The position numbers and the translations under genes were made by a program. From Ditylenchus dipsaci (Eukaryota > Nematoda > Chromadorea > Rhabditida > Anguinidae), in assembly GCA_004194705.1 (NCBI GenBank), contig SADC01000289.1:1-64000 (forward strand): a stretch of DNA of 64,000 bases, written 5' to 3'. Positions 51,898 to 64,000 of the stretch are shown one piece after another (the stretch's first letter is position 1; every line of letters begins with the position of its first letter). Under the pieces are notes generated by a model. It was not told the origin of the DNA, made no database searches, and saw only the letters and a program-made list of their open reading frames with translations.

Positions 51898-53258
51898 ATT
51901 GCATTTTCTTAACTTCTGCGAGCTCTAACAATTTCGATTTTCTGATTTTGGTCGCCCGAGAATTCCGATATCCACCTTAAAATATATTTGATTTTTAAGG
52001 CGTTGAGAAATAACTCACGCGGGGGAGATATAAAAACAAATATGATAAACTAGTTAGTGTCATAAAAACCAGTTCGGAGAGCCAAGGCATCTTCAAATAA
52101 AATTTTGTATGTCGTATGTCTCTTTGTCAGTTTTACTTGGTCGCCCTACATTGCACTTATGTCAAACAGGTAAAATCTATCGATATATTGATTTGAAAAG
52201 ATGCATTCCCAAAGTAAGATATATTTTATACTCTCATAAACCCATTGAACATTTGTTACATATAACAAAAAACAGCTTTGATGCTTTTTCCTTCCAATTT
52301 TTATAAGCCAGTTCACTACACATTGGCTAACAAATGGGGCATGGCTAGCTGGATCAAGAGCGGTAGTAGTGAGTCATCTGGCCTCAAAATCCACCACCTC
52401 CTGCTATATTGGTCTTGGAAAGCGCCAGGAGAAGAGATTAATGAGTGCTCTAGGGAGAATAAATGTTTGGTCTGGTTGGCCCCAACTTTTGGATACTTCT
52501 ATTGTTAGGGATTGAAAGCTTCTTTGATCCCCTTCCAATAGCTGAAAGAAGAAGAGGCCCAGCAGCTGCAGGGTTGATTGGTAGTGCCAAGCAGCCTCCT
52601 TTCTACTGCTCATTCATTCATTGATTTGGTTGTTGTTAAAGTTTGGGGCCTTGGTCTGCTACCCTATCAAAAGTTGTGCGTAGATAGAATTTAGGATATT
52701 GTTTGAGATGAAAAAGAATGTTTGATTTTAAGAGACATTTTTACAAAAATACAATTATTGGAAGTCTAAAATTTGTGTGTCAGTTTACTTTTTTACTTTA
52801 GAAAAAGTGCATTTTTGATTTTCTGCTAGTCACAGCAAATGAAGTGATTTCGTAGACTTTTTTCGGCATTATTTGGATTTTGGCTGTAGGTAAGAACACA
52901 TCAAATATGTAACTCTTTCATAAAATTATTTATTTCAATCTATCGCATTTAAACTTTTGCTTATCGCTTCAGAATTTCGATTTATTACATATAACTTTTC
53001 CATAAAAATTCTGCTATCTGATTAAAAAACTTTTTTTCTCCAACTTTGTAAAATTCCATGTGGTTAGTTGGTACCTCCTTAATTAGCTAAGATCCAAGGC
53101 TATATGCTAGTATAAAGAATACAATTGAACTTTTTTAAGGAATACGCAAAAGTCTAAATTGAATTGAGGATTGAAATTCTTTGACGCGTGAAATAGATTA
53201 CTTTAACGTGTGAAATGACTTTTAGCTTTCTCAACACCGATCACGGAAGAATAGTAAT
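51898..53258. other. No gene recognised
   Basis: The left edge (51900-51960: 'ttcttaacttctgcgagctc', 'tttcgattttctgattttgg') is an inverted fragment of the TACCGTATTT core. The right part contains the repeat at 52925. Confidence 0.4.
52925..53045. repeat. About 120-bp direct repeat, copy 1 (copy 2 at 54528-54646)
   Basis: 'atttatttcaatctatcgca ... ttcataaaaattctg ... gattaaaaaac' recurs at 54528-54646 in the same orientation with about 90 percent identity by eye. Copy 2 sits inside the palindrome beginning at 54410. Non-coding. Confidence 0.75.
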
Positions 53259-53505
53259 TACCGTATTTACTGTATTAACTCCCCAGCCTCTAATAAGTCC
53301 CCACCCTACGGACCTTATATCTCAGCCTAGAGCGAACATTTCGCAAATCTGTTTTTCGCGTTTTCTTAGTTGCCGCGAGTTTGCCTGATTCCACTTTTTA
53401 AATTTTGGTTGAGCACCCAAAAATATCAAAATCGAAATATTTTTTTTCGATTTTTTTAAGGGTTGAAAAATAACTCCCCATGGGGACTTAATACAGTAAA
53501 TACGG
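53259..53505. mobile_element. TACCGTATTT-ended element, copy 6 (reverse orientation)
   Basis: The core is inverted relative to 7283 ('gagcgaacatttcgcaaatc', 'gccgcgag'). Private words are 'taactcccca' and complement. Confidence 0.75.
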
Positions 53506-54400
53506 TGTAGAATTTCAAAAGCTGCAAAAAGTGCTGTGATAACCTAAGCAGCTATCCTGAGTACTATGCTGCTTCAAAAAACTCACCCTATACTATTATT
53601 GTAACTCTTATTTCTTCCTTGTTTTAACTTCTTTTTTCACTAAATTTATTTGACATATAACTACAAGTAGGTAGAACAACAACAAACTATGCTTGTTATT
53701 TATTATATCTTTAAATGTTTTGAGAATTATGCAAGCCAAAGCTTTGTTCTGAAAATGGGCCTATTGGTACTGAGTTACTCCGAGGTTACATCTGATCATT
53801 TTGTTTACAAAAAATCAATTAACTATTTCTAATGTCGTGCAGTTGTACGTATTCGGTTATTTAGTTTTGGTAGTAATGATGCTATATTTAGAGGATTGAG
53901 TTTGCTTGTGGGAATACTATAGGTAGTGTGCCCCTCAGTCTGGGACATCTTCATCTACACCATAAGGCTGGGCATCACCAACATGGGGCTAGGTAGTAGG
54001 TGGAACACTGCTACCCCCCAAGATGTGCTCAGCTCGCTCTGGCACAGCCGAAAAAGGATTTCAATGCTTGGGTAGGGTTTAAAATTCTTTCAGAAAATCT
54101 TTCTATTGTACACCCCACTGTTTAAATTTGAATACTTGACATTATACTAAATAGTACTGAAATCACTAAATATTAAATATTTTTAAGAATATCTGTTAAT
54201 TTTCGCCATTTTTTTAAAAAGTATATGAAATAGAGGTATAAAGTATTAAAAGCAGACTGCTTGCTTTTTTCCGAGTAATCCGAATTAGGCAAACAAAGAA
54301 AACTCAAAAGGGAAAGTGTTTTAACAGTTGAAAGTGTAAAGTGGGTTTAAATAATCTGTCGAAAATGCCTGCATGATTTGAGGAACGTCGAGCAAAATAA
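53506..54400. other. No gene recognised
   Basis: AT-rich sequence; no supported feature. Confidence 0.4.
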
Positions 54401-54409
54401 TTTTAAAGA

Positions 54410-54700
54410 GGCATACCAGCGCGTTACGCTAAATTAGGCTAAATAAAAAAATTGAATTAGGCAGAAAACTTGGGTCTATTCAGATAGAACGCTTATATGA
54501 AATTTTCAAGGGAGTTCTTAAATTTTTTGTTATTTATTTCAACCTATCGCATTTAAACTTTTGCTTATTGCTTCACAATTTCAATGTATTACATATAACT
54601 TTTCCATAAAATTCTGTTATCTGATTAAAAAACTTTTTGCTCCAACCTCCCTTGAAATTTTCAAGGGAGTTTATTTCAGTGTGATGAACTGGTATGACCC
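54410..54700. mobile_element. Degenerate GGCATACCAGCGCGTT palindrome with insertion
   Basis: The left end AAAGAGGCATACCAGCGCGTT matches 19657; the right end 'ggtatgacccttt' is decayed. The 120-bp repeat copy at 54528-54646 is inserted between 'attttcaagggag' and its repetition. Confidence 0.55.
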
Positions 54701-54716
54701 TTTTAACAAAGATAAA

Positions 54717-55075
54717 AATTTGGAGTTGAGATAGGCACACCCACCTACCTCAGACACAAACACTCGGAAGTGACTCTGGATGCAAAAAACATATGCGCAC
54801 AAAACACATTTTTATGCGGTAGGCCCCAGTTAACAAAACTATGTTCAAATATCATCTTTCGGGGTCTCTAGGTACCCGTTTCGGGTGGTTTACCTTGGTT
54901 CCCCAAGACAAAAAGTCAAATTTTAGTAAAAAAATTTCAAAAAAATCAATTTTTAGGCCAGAAAATGCCTTGAAACACATTTTATTGTTTTAGCGCATAA
55001 AAATTACTCACGAGTGGTTAAAACACGATCTTGAAAAAAAATTATGGGGGGGGGGGGGGTTGTATTCGCTACTAG
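54717..55075. repeat. Family A half copy
   Basis: From 'ttggagttgagataggcac' through 'atgcggtaggcccca' to 'ttaccttggttccccaagac' and a G-run. The other arm is absent. Confidence 0.65.
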
Positions 55076-55354
55076 CGCCAAAAGTTTTATTTAAGAACTT
55101 TAATGCCTCTTGTAAGTGTGAAGCTTGATAGCTTGTTAAAAAGCTGAGATCTAGATGAGAGCTACACCCTAGCATAACAAATTGTAAAAGATTGCTTAAA
55201 AGTTTCAGAAAAAAAATTAAAATATTTCAAGCATTTGAAGATGTTTTCAAGTGCCGTTTAAAAGATTTTCAATGGTTTGACACCAACGGGGTCGTATTGA
55301 AGAAACATACACCAAAATTCGTTGTTGTTGTTGTTCTCATTCTTTTATTTGCAG

Positions 55355-58300
55355 CCCTCTAGTGCTGACGACACTAGTGCTCTTTTTGGCCACCAATGGA
55401 ATTGATGCGGTGAGTAGTGGATTATTAAATAGCTATTCACCTTATGGCTCATTTATAAAGGTTGTCGTCGTCGTTGTCGTTGGAATATTTTTTTATAAAA
55501 CCTTTTTTTTTCGCCAACAACGACGACGACAACGACAACGACGACCTATTTATAAAAAATCCAACGACAACGCCAACGACAACGACGACGCCAAGGACAA
55601 CGAAATTTTTCATTCAAAATTGGACAAATTTCGCATTTTGAGTCGAGATTACGAGGGAAAAGTGTGGAGAATATATTTAATCCTTAAAATTCTGACTTCA
55701 AATGCAAAATTTGTCTAATTTGGAAGAAAAGGTTTCGTTGTCGTTAGCGTTGTCGTTGGCGTTGCCGTTAGATTTTTATAAATAGGTCGTCGTTGTCGTT
55801 GTCGTTGGCATAAAAATACCTTTATAAAACATTTTTTCCAACGACGACGACAACGACAACGTTTATAAATGAGCCATTACACTCTTTATCAAAAAGAGTT
55901 AAAAAAATCGTAACATAATTGGTTTTTTTTAATATTATAATGGTAGGAATGTGTTAGACTTATTATTAGAGAGCCCATAGGTCAGTTAAGCGCATTCATT
56001 ATTTAAATTTTTTTTAAAGAAACCCAAACATTTTCAACCAAACCTTTTCTGCTTGGAACCGTAGAGTCACTGATATATTGTTTTTTACTTTCTCAAAATT
56101 TCATAAAAAAATATTTGGCTGAAATTTTATATAATAAACTTACTTTTCAGCAAGCGACTTGTCGAGACTGCACAAATCGTAAATTCTAGATTGTAAAAAT
56201 ACTTAAAGTTTTTTTTATTTATTACTCAGGTGGTTGTTTCTGTGTCGGCGAAAAAGGATCAATGGTTAGTTTTCGTACGTATAGTGGATTATTTGAAAAA
56301 ATTAAATATTTTTAGGGAAGCCCTGGACCGCAGGGTCCACCTGGCTCACCCGGAACAAGAGGATTTCCTGGACCTGAAGGATTGCAGGGACCTAAAGGCA
56401 TGTTTTTAGTTATTTCTCAAAAGAAATTTATGACATGGGAATTATACCAGAGGCTTGGGGATTATGCCAGACACATTTTCAGTCAAATTATTTAAGGCCA
56501 AAAAGGAGCTCAAGGACCCCCTGGACCTATGGGTTTCAAAGGTGACCGAGGACCAGTAGGAGTGCCTGGCTTTCCTGGAAATGATGGTTCATCTGGAAGG
56601 CCAGGAGAGCCTGGACCTCCCGGTCTGCCTGGTTGGGATGGTTGCAACGGAACTGATGGAACACCCGGACTGCCTGGATTGCCTGGACCTCCTGGTCTTC
56701 CTGGATTCCCTGGACAGCCCGGTTTGCATGGATCCAAAGGTGAACCGGCTATAGGATATGCTGGAGCTCCTGGAGAAAAGGCAAGAAAAAGAAAATTTTT
56801 AATTTCTATAAAATGAACTTTTAGGGAGAGAGTGGTATGGGTGGAATTCCTGGACTTCCAGGACCTCCTGGTCGAGATGGATTCCCTGGCGACAAGGGTG
56901 ATAGAGGAGATCCTGGTCTACCTGTAATTTTTTGGCTGAGAATTTTTCTTACCAGAATATTAATTTTAGGGACCAAGAGGACCACCTGGAGAAGTTGGAA
57001 TACCTGGAAATCCTGGAATTGGAAGCATCGGACCAAAAGGAGACCCGGTTTGAAAATTTGTAAATATGTAAATTGTACACCACAGAACTCAAATACGCTA
57101 GACCAGCTCATAATCTAATTTTTTAGAAAGAACCTTCATAAAACCGAAAATTTCGGATTTTTTAGTAACTCAGAGACCATTTTCCTTGTTTTTCGGTTCG
57201 GATACCCACCTCGAGTTATTGGAAGTAAAGTCCGGTTTTTCAATTTTGGAGTATTAGCGATTTTAAGTTCTGATTCTTTGATATAGTGATGTGAGTTCAA
57301 ATATCAGTAAGGCTCGTTATTTATTTTCACAAATTCTTTATTTTTTGAGTTTTCACTGGTAACTTACTGGCAACAGGAAATTTACTCAAACCATATATAA
57401 CCAGAGAAACTTTCAGGAGATTCAGGTCCCCTTGGACCCCAGGACCACCTGGGCCTAGGGAGTTTACAGGCTCTGGCTCCATAATAGGACCTCGAGGGTT
57501 GCCTGGCGACAAAGGAGACAAGGTAAAGTGCTACTTCCTACTAATTCTTGCTATTTTAGGGAGACCAAGGTCGGCCTGGACTGCAAGGTCCTCCAGGACC
57601 TGTGCCTTCCACTGGAGCCAAAGGCACAATTATTGGACCTGAAGGCTTTCCTGGTGTAAAAGGAGATAAGGTTGGCTTAGGGTTCAGCTGTAGCTTAGCT
57701 TTTTAGTTGCTTTTAGATGCCTTGTTTCAAATGCTTTTACCTATGCTTTTGCTTTTCTAGAATATTTTTTAGAGACTAACCTTAGCTTATGCCTATCCTT
57801 ATCGCTTTTATTTGGCTAGCTTTCTGGCTCAATTTTTCAGCTTTTCGCTTTAATTTTATTTTTATTCCAGCAAAAAGTTAACTATAATTATACAGTTTAT
57901 TTTCAAAGATCAATTACTCAAAAAAGATAATTTTGGTAGTCATTTTTACAAAATTAACGCGGCCCTGTTTTTCAAGTAAATGGCGTATAATAACAGTGCC
58001 CACATCCACGTGGATCGACTACTAAAAATCTAACTAACACAGAGCGAAAAAACTGAACGTAAAAATGATGCTCATTTGAAACAATTGGACGAGGTAAAGA
58101 TGTCTGAGACCCGATTCACACTTACAAGCGAACCTTGCCATCTTGTTTTTTGATCAAATAGAAAAGTTTGATCTCAATAGATAGCCAATATGCTACATTC
58201 TCTCAAATTTGTGGCTAGTAAAGTACCGAAAAAGCTCACAAAACACGAAATTCAAAAAACACCTTTGCCTCCCTGTTTTCTTCACTATTAAACTAGCCTT

Positions 58301-61300
58301 TTTATCTAAACTTTTTTGACTATGGGTTTGAGATCTCAAAGAATTCGATTGTAAGTCGCATATTGTCTATCCAATGAGAACGAAGTCACCTGGGGAAAAA
58401 AACAAGCTCGACTCGCTTATTAGACGCTTGAAATTGATAAATACAGTTAACTTTTTGTTTCAGTGCTAATTTTGTTGCATTTTTTCTATTATAATCACTC
58501 CAAACACATTTGAATTAATTTCATTTAAGGGAGAAGCTGGAGAGTATGGTATTCGAGGATATCCCGGCAACCCTGGTCTACCTGGACAGCCTGGACTTCC
58601 TGGCATGAAGGGCGAGAAAGGGTTGAGTGGACCAGCTGGACCTAGAGTATTTATTTTACTTAAACCGATAAAATTTTAAACAAAATTTTAATAATTACAG
58701 GGCAAAGAAGGCAGAACAGGCCTTTCAGGACCTCCAGGCTTCAAAGGAGACTCAGGACCACCTGGAATCCCAGGATTCCCTGGAAATCTCGGCCAGAAAG
58801 GAGAGCAAGGATATCCAGGAAGAGATGGGACCAAGGGAGAGACTGGACCTCAAGGACCTCCAGGTGGCGGAGAATTCTCAGATGGACCTCCAGGACCACC
58901 TGGACTGCCTGGGCGACCTGGACAACCTGGACCAGTCAGCCGAACTATATTTTGATATCATTGAGTGTAAACCAGTAGATTTAAGGTAGGAAACGACGGC
59001 TACCCCGGTCAACCTGGACCTGCCGGCCCTCCTGGACTGCCAGGAGGCCCTGGTCTACCCGGCTATCCAGGCATGGAAGGTCTACCAGGACCCAAAGGAG
59101 ACAAAGGAATGTCGGGGATTCCTGGGTCACCTGGTTTACCTGGAGCTGTTGGATTGGTGGGACCACCTGGAGCTAAAGGAGAGGGAGTAAGCACTTTATG
59201 ACCCTAAAAGGTAAAAAGCATGCTAAAAGTCTTGTATTTTTTTCAAGGGCCCTCGAGGAACTCCCGGACTCAGTATTCCCGGTCTGCCAGGCAAAGATGG
59301 CCGCAACGGACTAGATGGACTACCAGGAAGGAAAGGTGAACAGGGTTTGTCTGGTGTCCGAGGACCACCTGGAGACTCGCTTAACGGACTGCCTGGAGCA
59401 CCTGGACCTAGAGGACCACCTGGACCAAAAGGTATTTTCATATTTTTTCAAACATTAAAAAAGTTTACTTGATCCCCCTCGTGAATTTTTTTGTCATTTT
59501 TTTATTATTTTTTGATTGACCCTTTTCTAGGCTACGATGGACGAGATGGAGCTCCAGGCCTGCCTGGAATTCCCGGCATCAAAGGTGATCGAGGTGGAGA
59601 ATGCTCAACCTGCGCTCCTGGAGCCAAAGGCGAGAAGGGAATCGGTGGATATCCTGGTCTGCCTGGACCTCAAGGTAGGATTGAGAAAAAATTAAAATTT
59701 TTTTAATCAAATAACTACCACAGGCGAACGGGGAAATCCTGGAATGCCTGGCCTGCCTGGTGACTCTGGTGATGATGGTTTGCCTGGACCTCCTGGTCAG
59801 ACCGGATCTCCTGGAATACCTGGTAAAGACGGTCTGCCCGGTCTGCCTGGACAGAAAGGAGAACCCACTCAGTTGACATTGCGACCCGGACCACCTGGAT
59901 ACCCTGGACAGAAGGGTGATGCTGGTTTCCCTGGCCCAGCTGGACCTGATGGTCTGCCTGGAAAAGATGGTTTCCCTGGAGCTCCTGGACAGCCTGGATT
60001 TGAAGGACAGAAGGTAAGAAGTTTTAAGAAACAGTTTTTGTGGTCCCATCATGGAATCAAGCTCGTTTTTTCGGCTTGGTCTGGGTAATTTGACCTAGGC
60101 AAATAAAGTCAAACACTTTTTATCATTTTTAAAATATTTTTTAGGGAGAGTCTGGATTGCCTGGACTTCCCGGAAAACCAGGAAAAGGTAAAAATTTAGA
60201 AAAGTTCAGCCTACACTTCGACAAAACAAACAAAACAACAATCTTTTAATCCCCTTTTTCTTTATGCTCAAAATGATCGCGAAAATTCTGTGGTCATTTT
60301 TAGTGCAGAGAGTTAAAATTTTTTTATTTTACCTATAAAAACAAATTATAATTTTATCGGCACTGGTGTTTTGCCAAAGTGTGGGTTAGGGCCTGATTGA
60401 AATATGCAATCTATATATTTCAGACGGACTACCTGGTCTGCCCGGAGTCAAAGGAGAAGCTGGCTATGGCTTCCCTGGTGCCCCTGGTCTTCCCGGACCT
60501 AAAGGCACAGCAGGATTCCCTGGACAGCCTGGTTTGCAAGGACCTCCTGGCCCAATGGGACCTCCTCCACCTCAGGACCTCATTCAGCATGGAAAGCCTG
60601 GAGAGCCTGGTCAGTTGTACTTGTAATAGATATGATTATTTTTAATATTTATTACAGGACTCCCTGGTTTCCCTGGTATCAAAGGCGAAGCCGGTTTCCC
60701 CGGACAGCCTGGATTTCCGGGTGCTAAAGTAAGTGATGAAAAATTTTCAAGACGACAAAAATTAAATTTCCTTATTTCTAGGGTGAACCAGGAACTCCTG
60801 GACTTCCCGGACAAGAAGGCTTGCCAGGCCTTCCTGGAGAGCCTGGAATTGCTGGACAGCCTGGATTTCCTGGACTACCCGGATCTAAAGGCGATGCTGG
60901 AAGACCAGGTAAGAAATTTAGAACTGTAACTACAGCTCAACACAGCACGCATGCATAACTTTTATTCTTTCAGGCACTCCTGGTTTCCCAGGCTCTAAAG
61001 GAGAAGCTGGTCAATCTATTCAAGGCCCTCCTGGTCTTCCTGGATTCCCTGGCAATAAAGGCGACGGTGGCTACCCTGGTCAGCCTGGTCTTCCCGGACT
61101 AGATGGACTGCCTGGATCACCAGGATTCCCCGGAGAAAAAGGACTTAATGGACTACCCGGACAGCCAGGAGCTCCAGGATTCCCTGGACTCAAAGGAGAA
61201 CCTGGATTCCCAGGAATACCTGGTATGATTTCACTTCTGGAAACAAAAATTTCACTTCTGGAAACATTTTTGCAATTTTTTAGGCAAAGAAGGCTTGGAA

Positions 61301-62217
61301 GGACCCCCTGGCCAAGCCGGCTACCCTGGAGAGAAAGGACTGGATGGTCTTCCAGGTCTTCCAGGACAACCGGGTCAGAAAGGAGAGGGTGGATTCCCAG
61401 GCTTGCCTGGACAAGATGGACTGCCTGGAGCACCTGGACAGCCTGGTTTAATGGGCAGTCCTGGTATGCCTGGAGTGCCTGGAAACAAAGGTAGGAGAAT
61501 AAGAATTTGGGTGTAATTGAGGATTCAAAATTATTGTGTTGCAGGTGACAGTGGTTACCCTGGACAACCCGGATTACCCGGACCAAAGGGAATCGATGGA
61601 CTGTCAGGTACTTTTTCATTTTTATTTTTTTCGGTTGAGGTGGAAAATTAAAATTTTCAGGTCTTCCCGGCCTGCCTGGTCCTAAAGGCAACCCCGGCAT
61701 TCCTGGACTTCCTGGCCAAGATGGTCTGCCTGGATTAGCTGGAATAAAGGGTGATTCTGGCATAGACGGCTTCCCCGGACCTAAAGGAGAACCTGGTCTG
61801 ATTGGACTCAACGGCATCAAGGGCGACTCCGGTTTGCCTGGAATTCCCGGTCAACCTGGTCTTCAAGGACCTCCTGGATTCCCTGGTGTCAAGGGAGATC
61901 AGGGACAGCCTGGATACGGACAGCCCGGATTTCCGGGAGAGAAAGGAATATCTGTGAGTGTTTTATGAAAAATAAAATACTTCTTAATTCAAAATATCTA
62001 GGGAATCCCCGGAAAACCAGGAAGACAAGGAGCCCCTGGCTTAAATGGAATGGATGGACCACCAGGCTTTCCTGGTATCAAAGGCGATGCTGTAAGTCGG
62101 AAATGTGAGAGGAAAAATAAGTGCGAATTTTGCAGGGTTTTCCCGGCAGAGAAGGGCTACCAGGCCAAGATGGACTACCAGGACTTCCGGGATCCAAGGG
62201 TGATGCTGGGCAACCAG
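55355..62217 (+). CDS. Type IV collagen alpha chain, 5' and middle exons
   Basis: Basement-membrane collagen. Exon 55355-55409 encodes the end of a signal peptide ([17 protein letters not shown]). Exons 56151-56178 and 56230-56264 encode the Cys-rich 7S start ([16 protein letters not shown]). Gly-X-Y exons: 56316-56397, 56497-56780 (DGCNGTDG), 56825-56923, 56970-57047, 57417-57522, 57560-57670, 58530-58646, 58701-58934, 58986-59186, 59248-59431, 59531-59674, 59724-60013, 60145-60187, 60424-60609, 60658-60728, 60782-60908, 60974-61222, 61284-61490, 61545-61607, 61661-61953, 62002-62091 and 62136-62217. About 1150 codons, against about 1700 for the family. The remaining triple helix and the NC1 domain are not in the window. 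Two introns use GC donors. The 57417 exon lacks two G bases. Whether it is alpha1 or alpha2 cannot be decided here. Confidence 0.95.
55445..55876. mobile_element. Harbinger MITE, GTTGTCGTCGTC words, TTA TSD
   Basis: Ends TGGCTCATTTATAAA / complement are flanked by TTA (55442-55444, 55877-55879). The arms hold arrays of GTTGTCGTCGTC and ACGACAACG. It lies in collagen intron 1. The ORF at 55362 runs through it only by chance. Confidence 0.9.
57671..58529. other. Largest collagen intron, nothing recognised
   Basis: AT-rich DNA between exons 57560-57670 and 58530-58646. No repeat or exon was detected. Confidence 0.5.
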
Positions 62218-63540
62218 GTATTTTTTTTTAATAACATCGGATTGAAAACAGTATTTGGAATAAAAAGCGGACTCATTGCCAGATACTTTATAGAAAAACT
62301 TAATTCCACTAATTCTACTCAGATGTATGGATTTTTTTTACTTTGAGGCTGTAGATTTAACTGTAGATTCAGGCTGTAGATTTATCCCATGATACCCCTG
62401 TTTTTCAACTTCAAGGGGCGAAATCTCACATTTTTTTTCACAGCATACCCCAGATCTAAATTTAAAAGGTCCTCTGCCGTTAACAGGGCTTTCGACCCTA
62501 GTAGCGAATAACCACCCCCCCCCTCAACGATTTTCACCTTTTTTACTTTAGTAAAAAGTACCCAAATTTATGTCCCAGACCCCGGAAAATGTGCGCTATT
62601 CGGTATTCGCTATTAGCGCCGGGCTTTTTTCTGATAAAATACTTTTCAAAAAAAAGTTATAACTGGCACAACGGGACCACTCAAATGGCGACACACACAC
62701 AGCCGACCCAAATACCATATACAGGGTGGAACAAAAAAAACTCTGCCATTTTTGAAAAATTGGTGTACGTAACCCTTGCCCCATCGATTTTCCCAGGAAA
62801 ATCGACTACAGTGTTCAAGTTACCTGGAACTACCTAAGCTTAAGAAAACACAGAAAATATTCATGAGCACACTGTTTACAAATAACAGCAACAAAAATTT
62901 AAAAAATTAGAACTAAAAATTTTCAAAAAAAAATGGTAGAGTTTTTTTGTTCACCCTGTAGAGATAAAATTAAAAAATGCCTTGGCCCCTGGATTTTTCA
63001 AAACTTTACTAGCATTTTTATCTGGACGTTACTTGAACGGACATTGATAGAAGCGTTGACTACCGTATTTCCTCTAATAGAGTTCCCGCGCGCTTTTTTT
63101 CGATGCCAAAAATCTTGAAATTGCAAATGAAAAATGGCCCTAAATACAGCATATCTGATATCTGGCGTTTTTTCTATATCCGATACTTTTTATATCCAAC
63201 GCAGACTTTAGCATCCTACATACCTTAGCGAAACATTCCCCATTTCTAATAAACGAGTTAATAGATTGATTCGCGTTGAATGAAATCATACTTTTTTTTA
63301 AATCTTGCGAAAAATCAAACTTGTTCATAGGTAGAGAAACTATAGAAAATGGTCCTTTTGTCACGCCAGACACTTTGACGAAAAGTTTCACCATTGCGCC
63401 ACCGATCACAAGTCAAAAAACAAAAAGGAACATTTTCCGGCGTTTGGAACAGCCAATGAAAGTGTGAATAGTTTTCTTTGCAAGACGATTTTTTTCTTGA
63501 TATTACTCAATAGAAGGGACTATAAATTCAATTATTTATG
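62218..63540. other. Downstream of the last collagen exon: repeats, no NC1 exons
   Basis: The expected continuation of the collagen is not seen. The stretch carries a C-run near 62514, a family A-like 'gctattagcgcc', inverse blocks 'aaaaaactctgcca' (62727) and 'tggtagagtttttttgtt' (62935), and a TACCGTATTTCCTCTAATAG end at 63061 without a partner. Confidence 0.5.
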
Positions 63541-63628
63541 TAATAAATTTTATTATCGCCTTCTCTTTGGGTGCTAGTTGGTCTGTTCTCTCGCTCTCGA
63601 ATTCTCTCTGGTGACTGCAAACTCGAAA

Positions 63629-64000
63629 ATGGCTGACAAAAGTGCTTTCGTTCCTCTAGACACTTCCGCTGATGCAAGCAAGACAAGTGACTTGGATCTC
63701 GACATTGATGGTGATTTCTTCGGCGATGGCAAGACTCCGACCAAAGCTACTTCTCCGGCTCCTGCTGCTGTGGCTGCTCCGGCTGCGGTTTTTAACACAA
63801 AGGTCAGTCTATTGCTGTTTCTTTACATGCTTTGTATGCATTATTAACCAATTAACAGACAGCTACTGTGCCGACGCCGGTCACTACATAGCAAACCAGG
63901 GTCCAGCCGCCGCCTCCACCGCCAGCCAACAAGCCAGTCATCAACTACAAGAAGTCGGCAACCTACAAGCATACTTGCACGTTTCCCAAAAAAATAAAAA
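63629..64000 (+). CDS. 5' exons of an unknown acidic, Ala/Pro-rich protein
   Basis: Exon 1 (63629-63802) encodes 58 residues: MADKSAFVPLDTS, an acidic SDLDLDIDGDFFGDG, then an Ala/Pro linker, ending at AAG|GTCAGT. The next exon starts at 63857 after 'taacag' and begins TATVPTPVTT. It then meets an in-frame TAG at 63889; a one-base shift opens a proline-rich or a glutamine-rich reading. The last 30 bases are the start of a repeat related to 1054-1262. GC-rich codon use supports a real, expressed gene. Family not recognised. Confidence 0.6.

Noticed and set aside
55331..55718. 118-aa ORF at 55362 as a single gene
   Set aside because: Its first 16 codons are the collagen signal-peptide exon. 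The rest reads through the intron into a Harbinger MITE.
56510..61820. Long minus-strand ORFs (up to 246 aa) opposite the collagen
   Set aside because: They are antisense shadows of Gly-X-Y codons (PG-rich, S/P-rich) and cross several introns of the plus-strand gene.

Overview
The window looks like part of an AT-rich nematode genome. The evidence is protein-level. The Gbeta5, triosephosphate isomerase and eEF1A exons read like nematode orthologues, for example [17 protein letters not shown] and VNFRQLQAIVDK. A ten-cysteine TIL peptide and degenerate TTAGGC runs fit the same group. All identification is by eye; no database was searched.

Gene layout, left to right: an acyl-CoA ligase (4-coumarate-CoA-ligase-like, +, about 2.4-7.1 kb, last exon not found); triosephosphate isomerase (+, 12.3-18.0 kb) with a complete hAT transposon in intron 1; a small secreted TIL-type protease-inhibitor-like peptide (-, 20.1-20.4 kb); a G-protein beta-5 gene (-, 22.2-36.0 kb, first exon not found) whose largest intron is filled with nested transposons; a membrane-segment exon (37.2 kb); an eEF1A gene riddled with small deletions (+, 40.6-42.2 kb); a Harbinger remnant (42.6-43.6 kb); an unrecognised multi-exon gene and a FLYWCH-like exon (-, 48.3-49.4 kb); the first 25 recognisable exons of a type IV collagen (+, 55.4-62.2 kb); and the first exon of an unknown acidic/Pro-Ala-rich protein (+, 63.6 kb).

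Most of the rest is DNA transposons and palindromic non-autonomous derivatives. Several have exact target-site duplications: hAT-type 8 bp (3099, 3748, 12904, 22906, 32271, 43778), Harbinger-type TTA (42558, 55445), pogo-like TA (7946, 17029, 19031, 34814) and Mutator-like 8-9 bp (23012, 24732). Insertions are nested up to three deep.

The most striking pattern is that related elements keep the same outermost 6-15 bp but carry completely different short subterminal words. Each word is iterated or palindromic within its copy and differs from copy to copy. The same behaviour appears independently in hAT, Mutator-like, Harbinger, pogo-like and TACCGTA-ended elements, and in a palindrome family with a conserved core.

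A second pattern concerns sequence quality. Frameshifts in otherwise convincing genes are almost always single missing bases, mostly in homopolymers. They are rare in the collagen and dense in eEF1A. Residual long-read error explains this better than true pseudogenisation, but the sequence alone cannot settle it.
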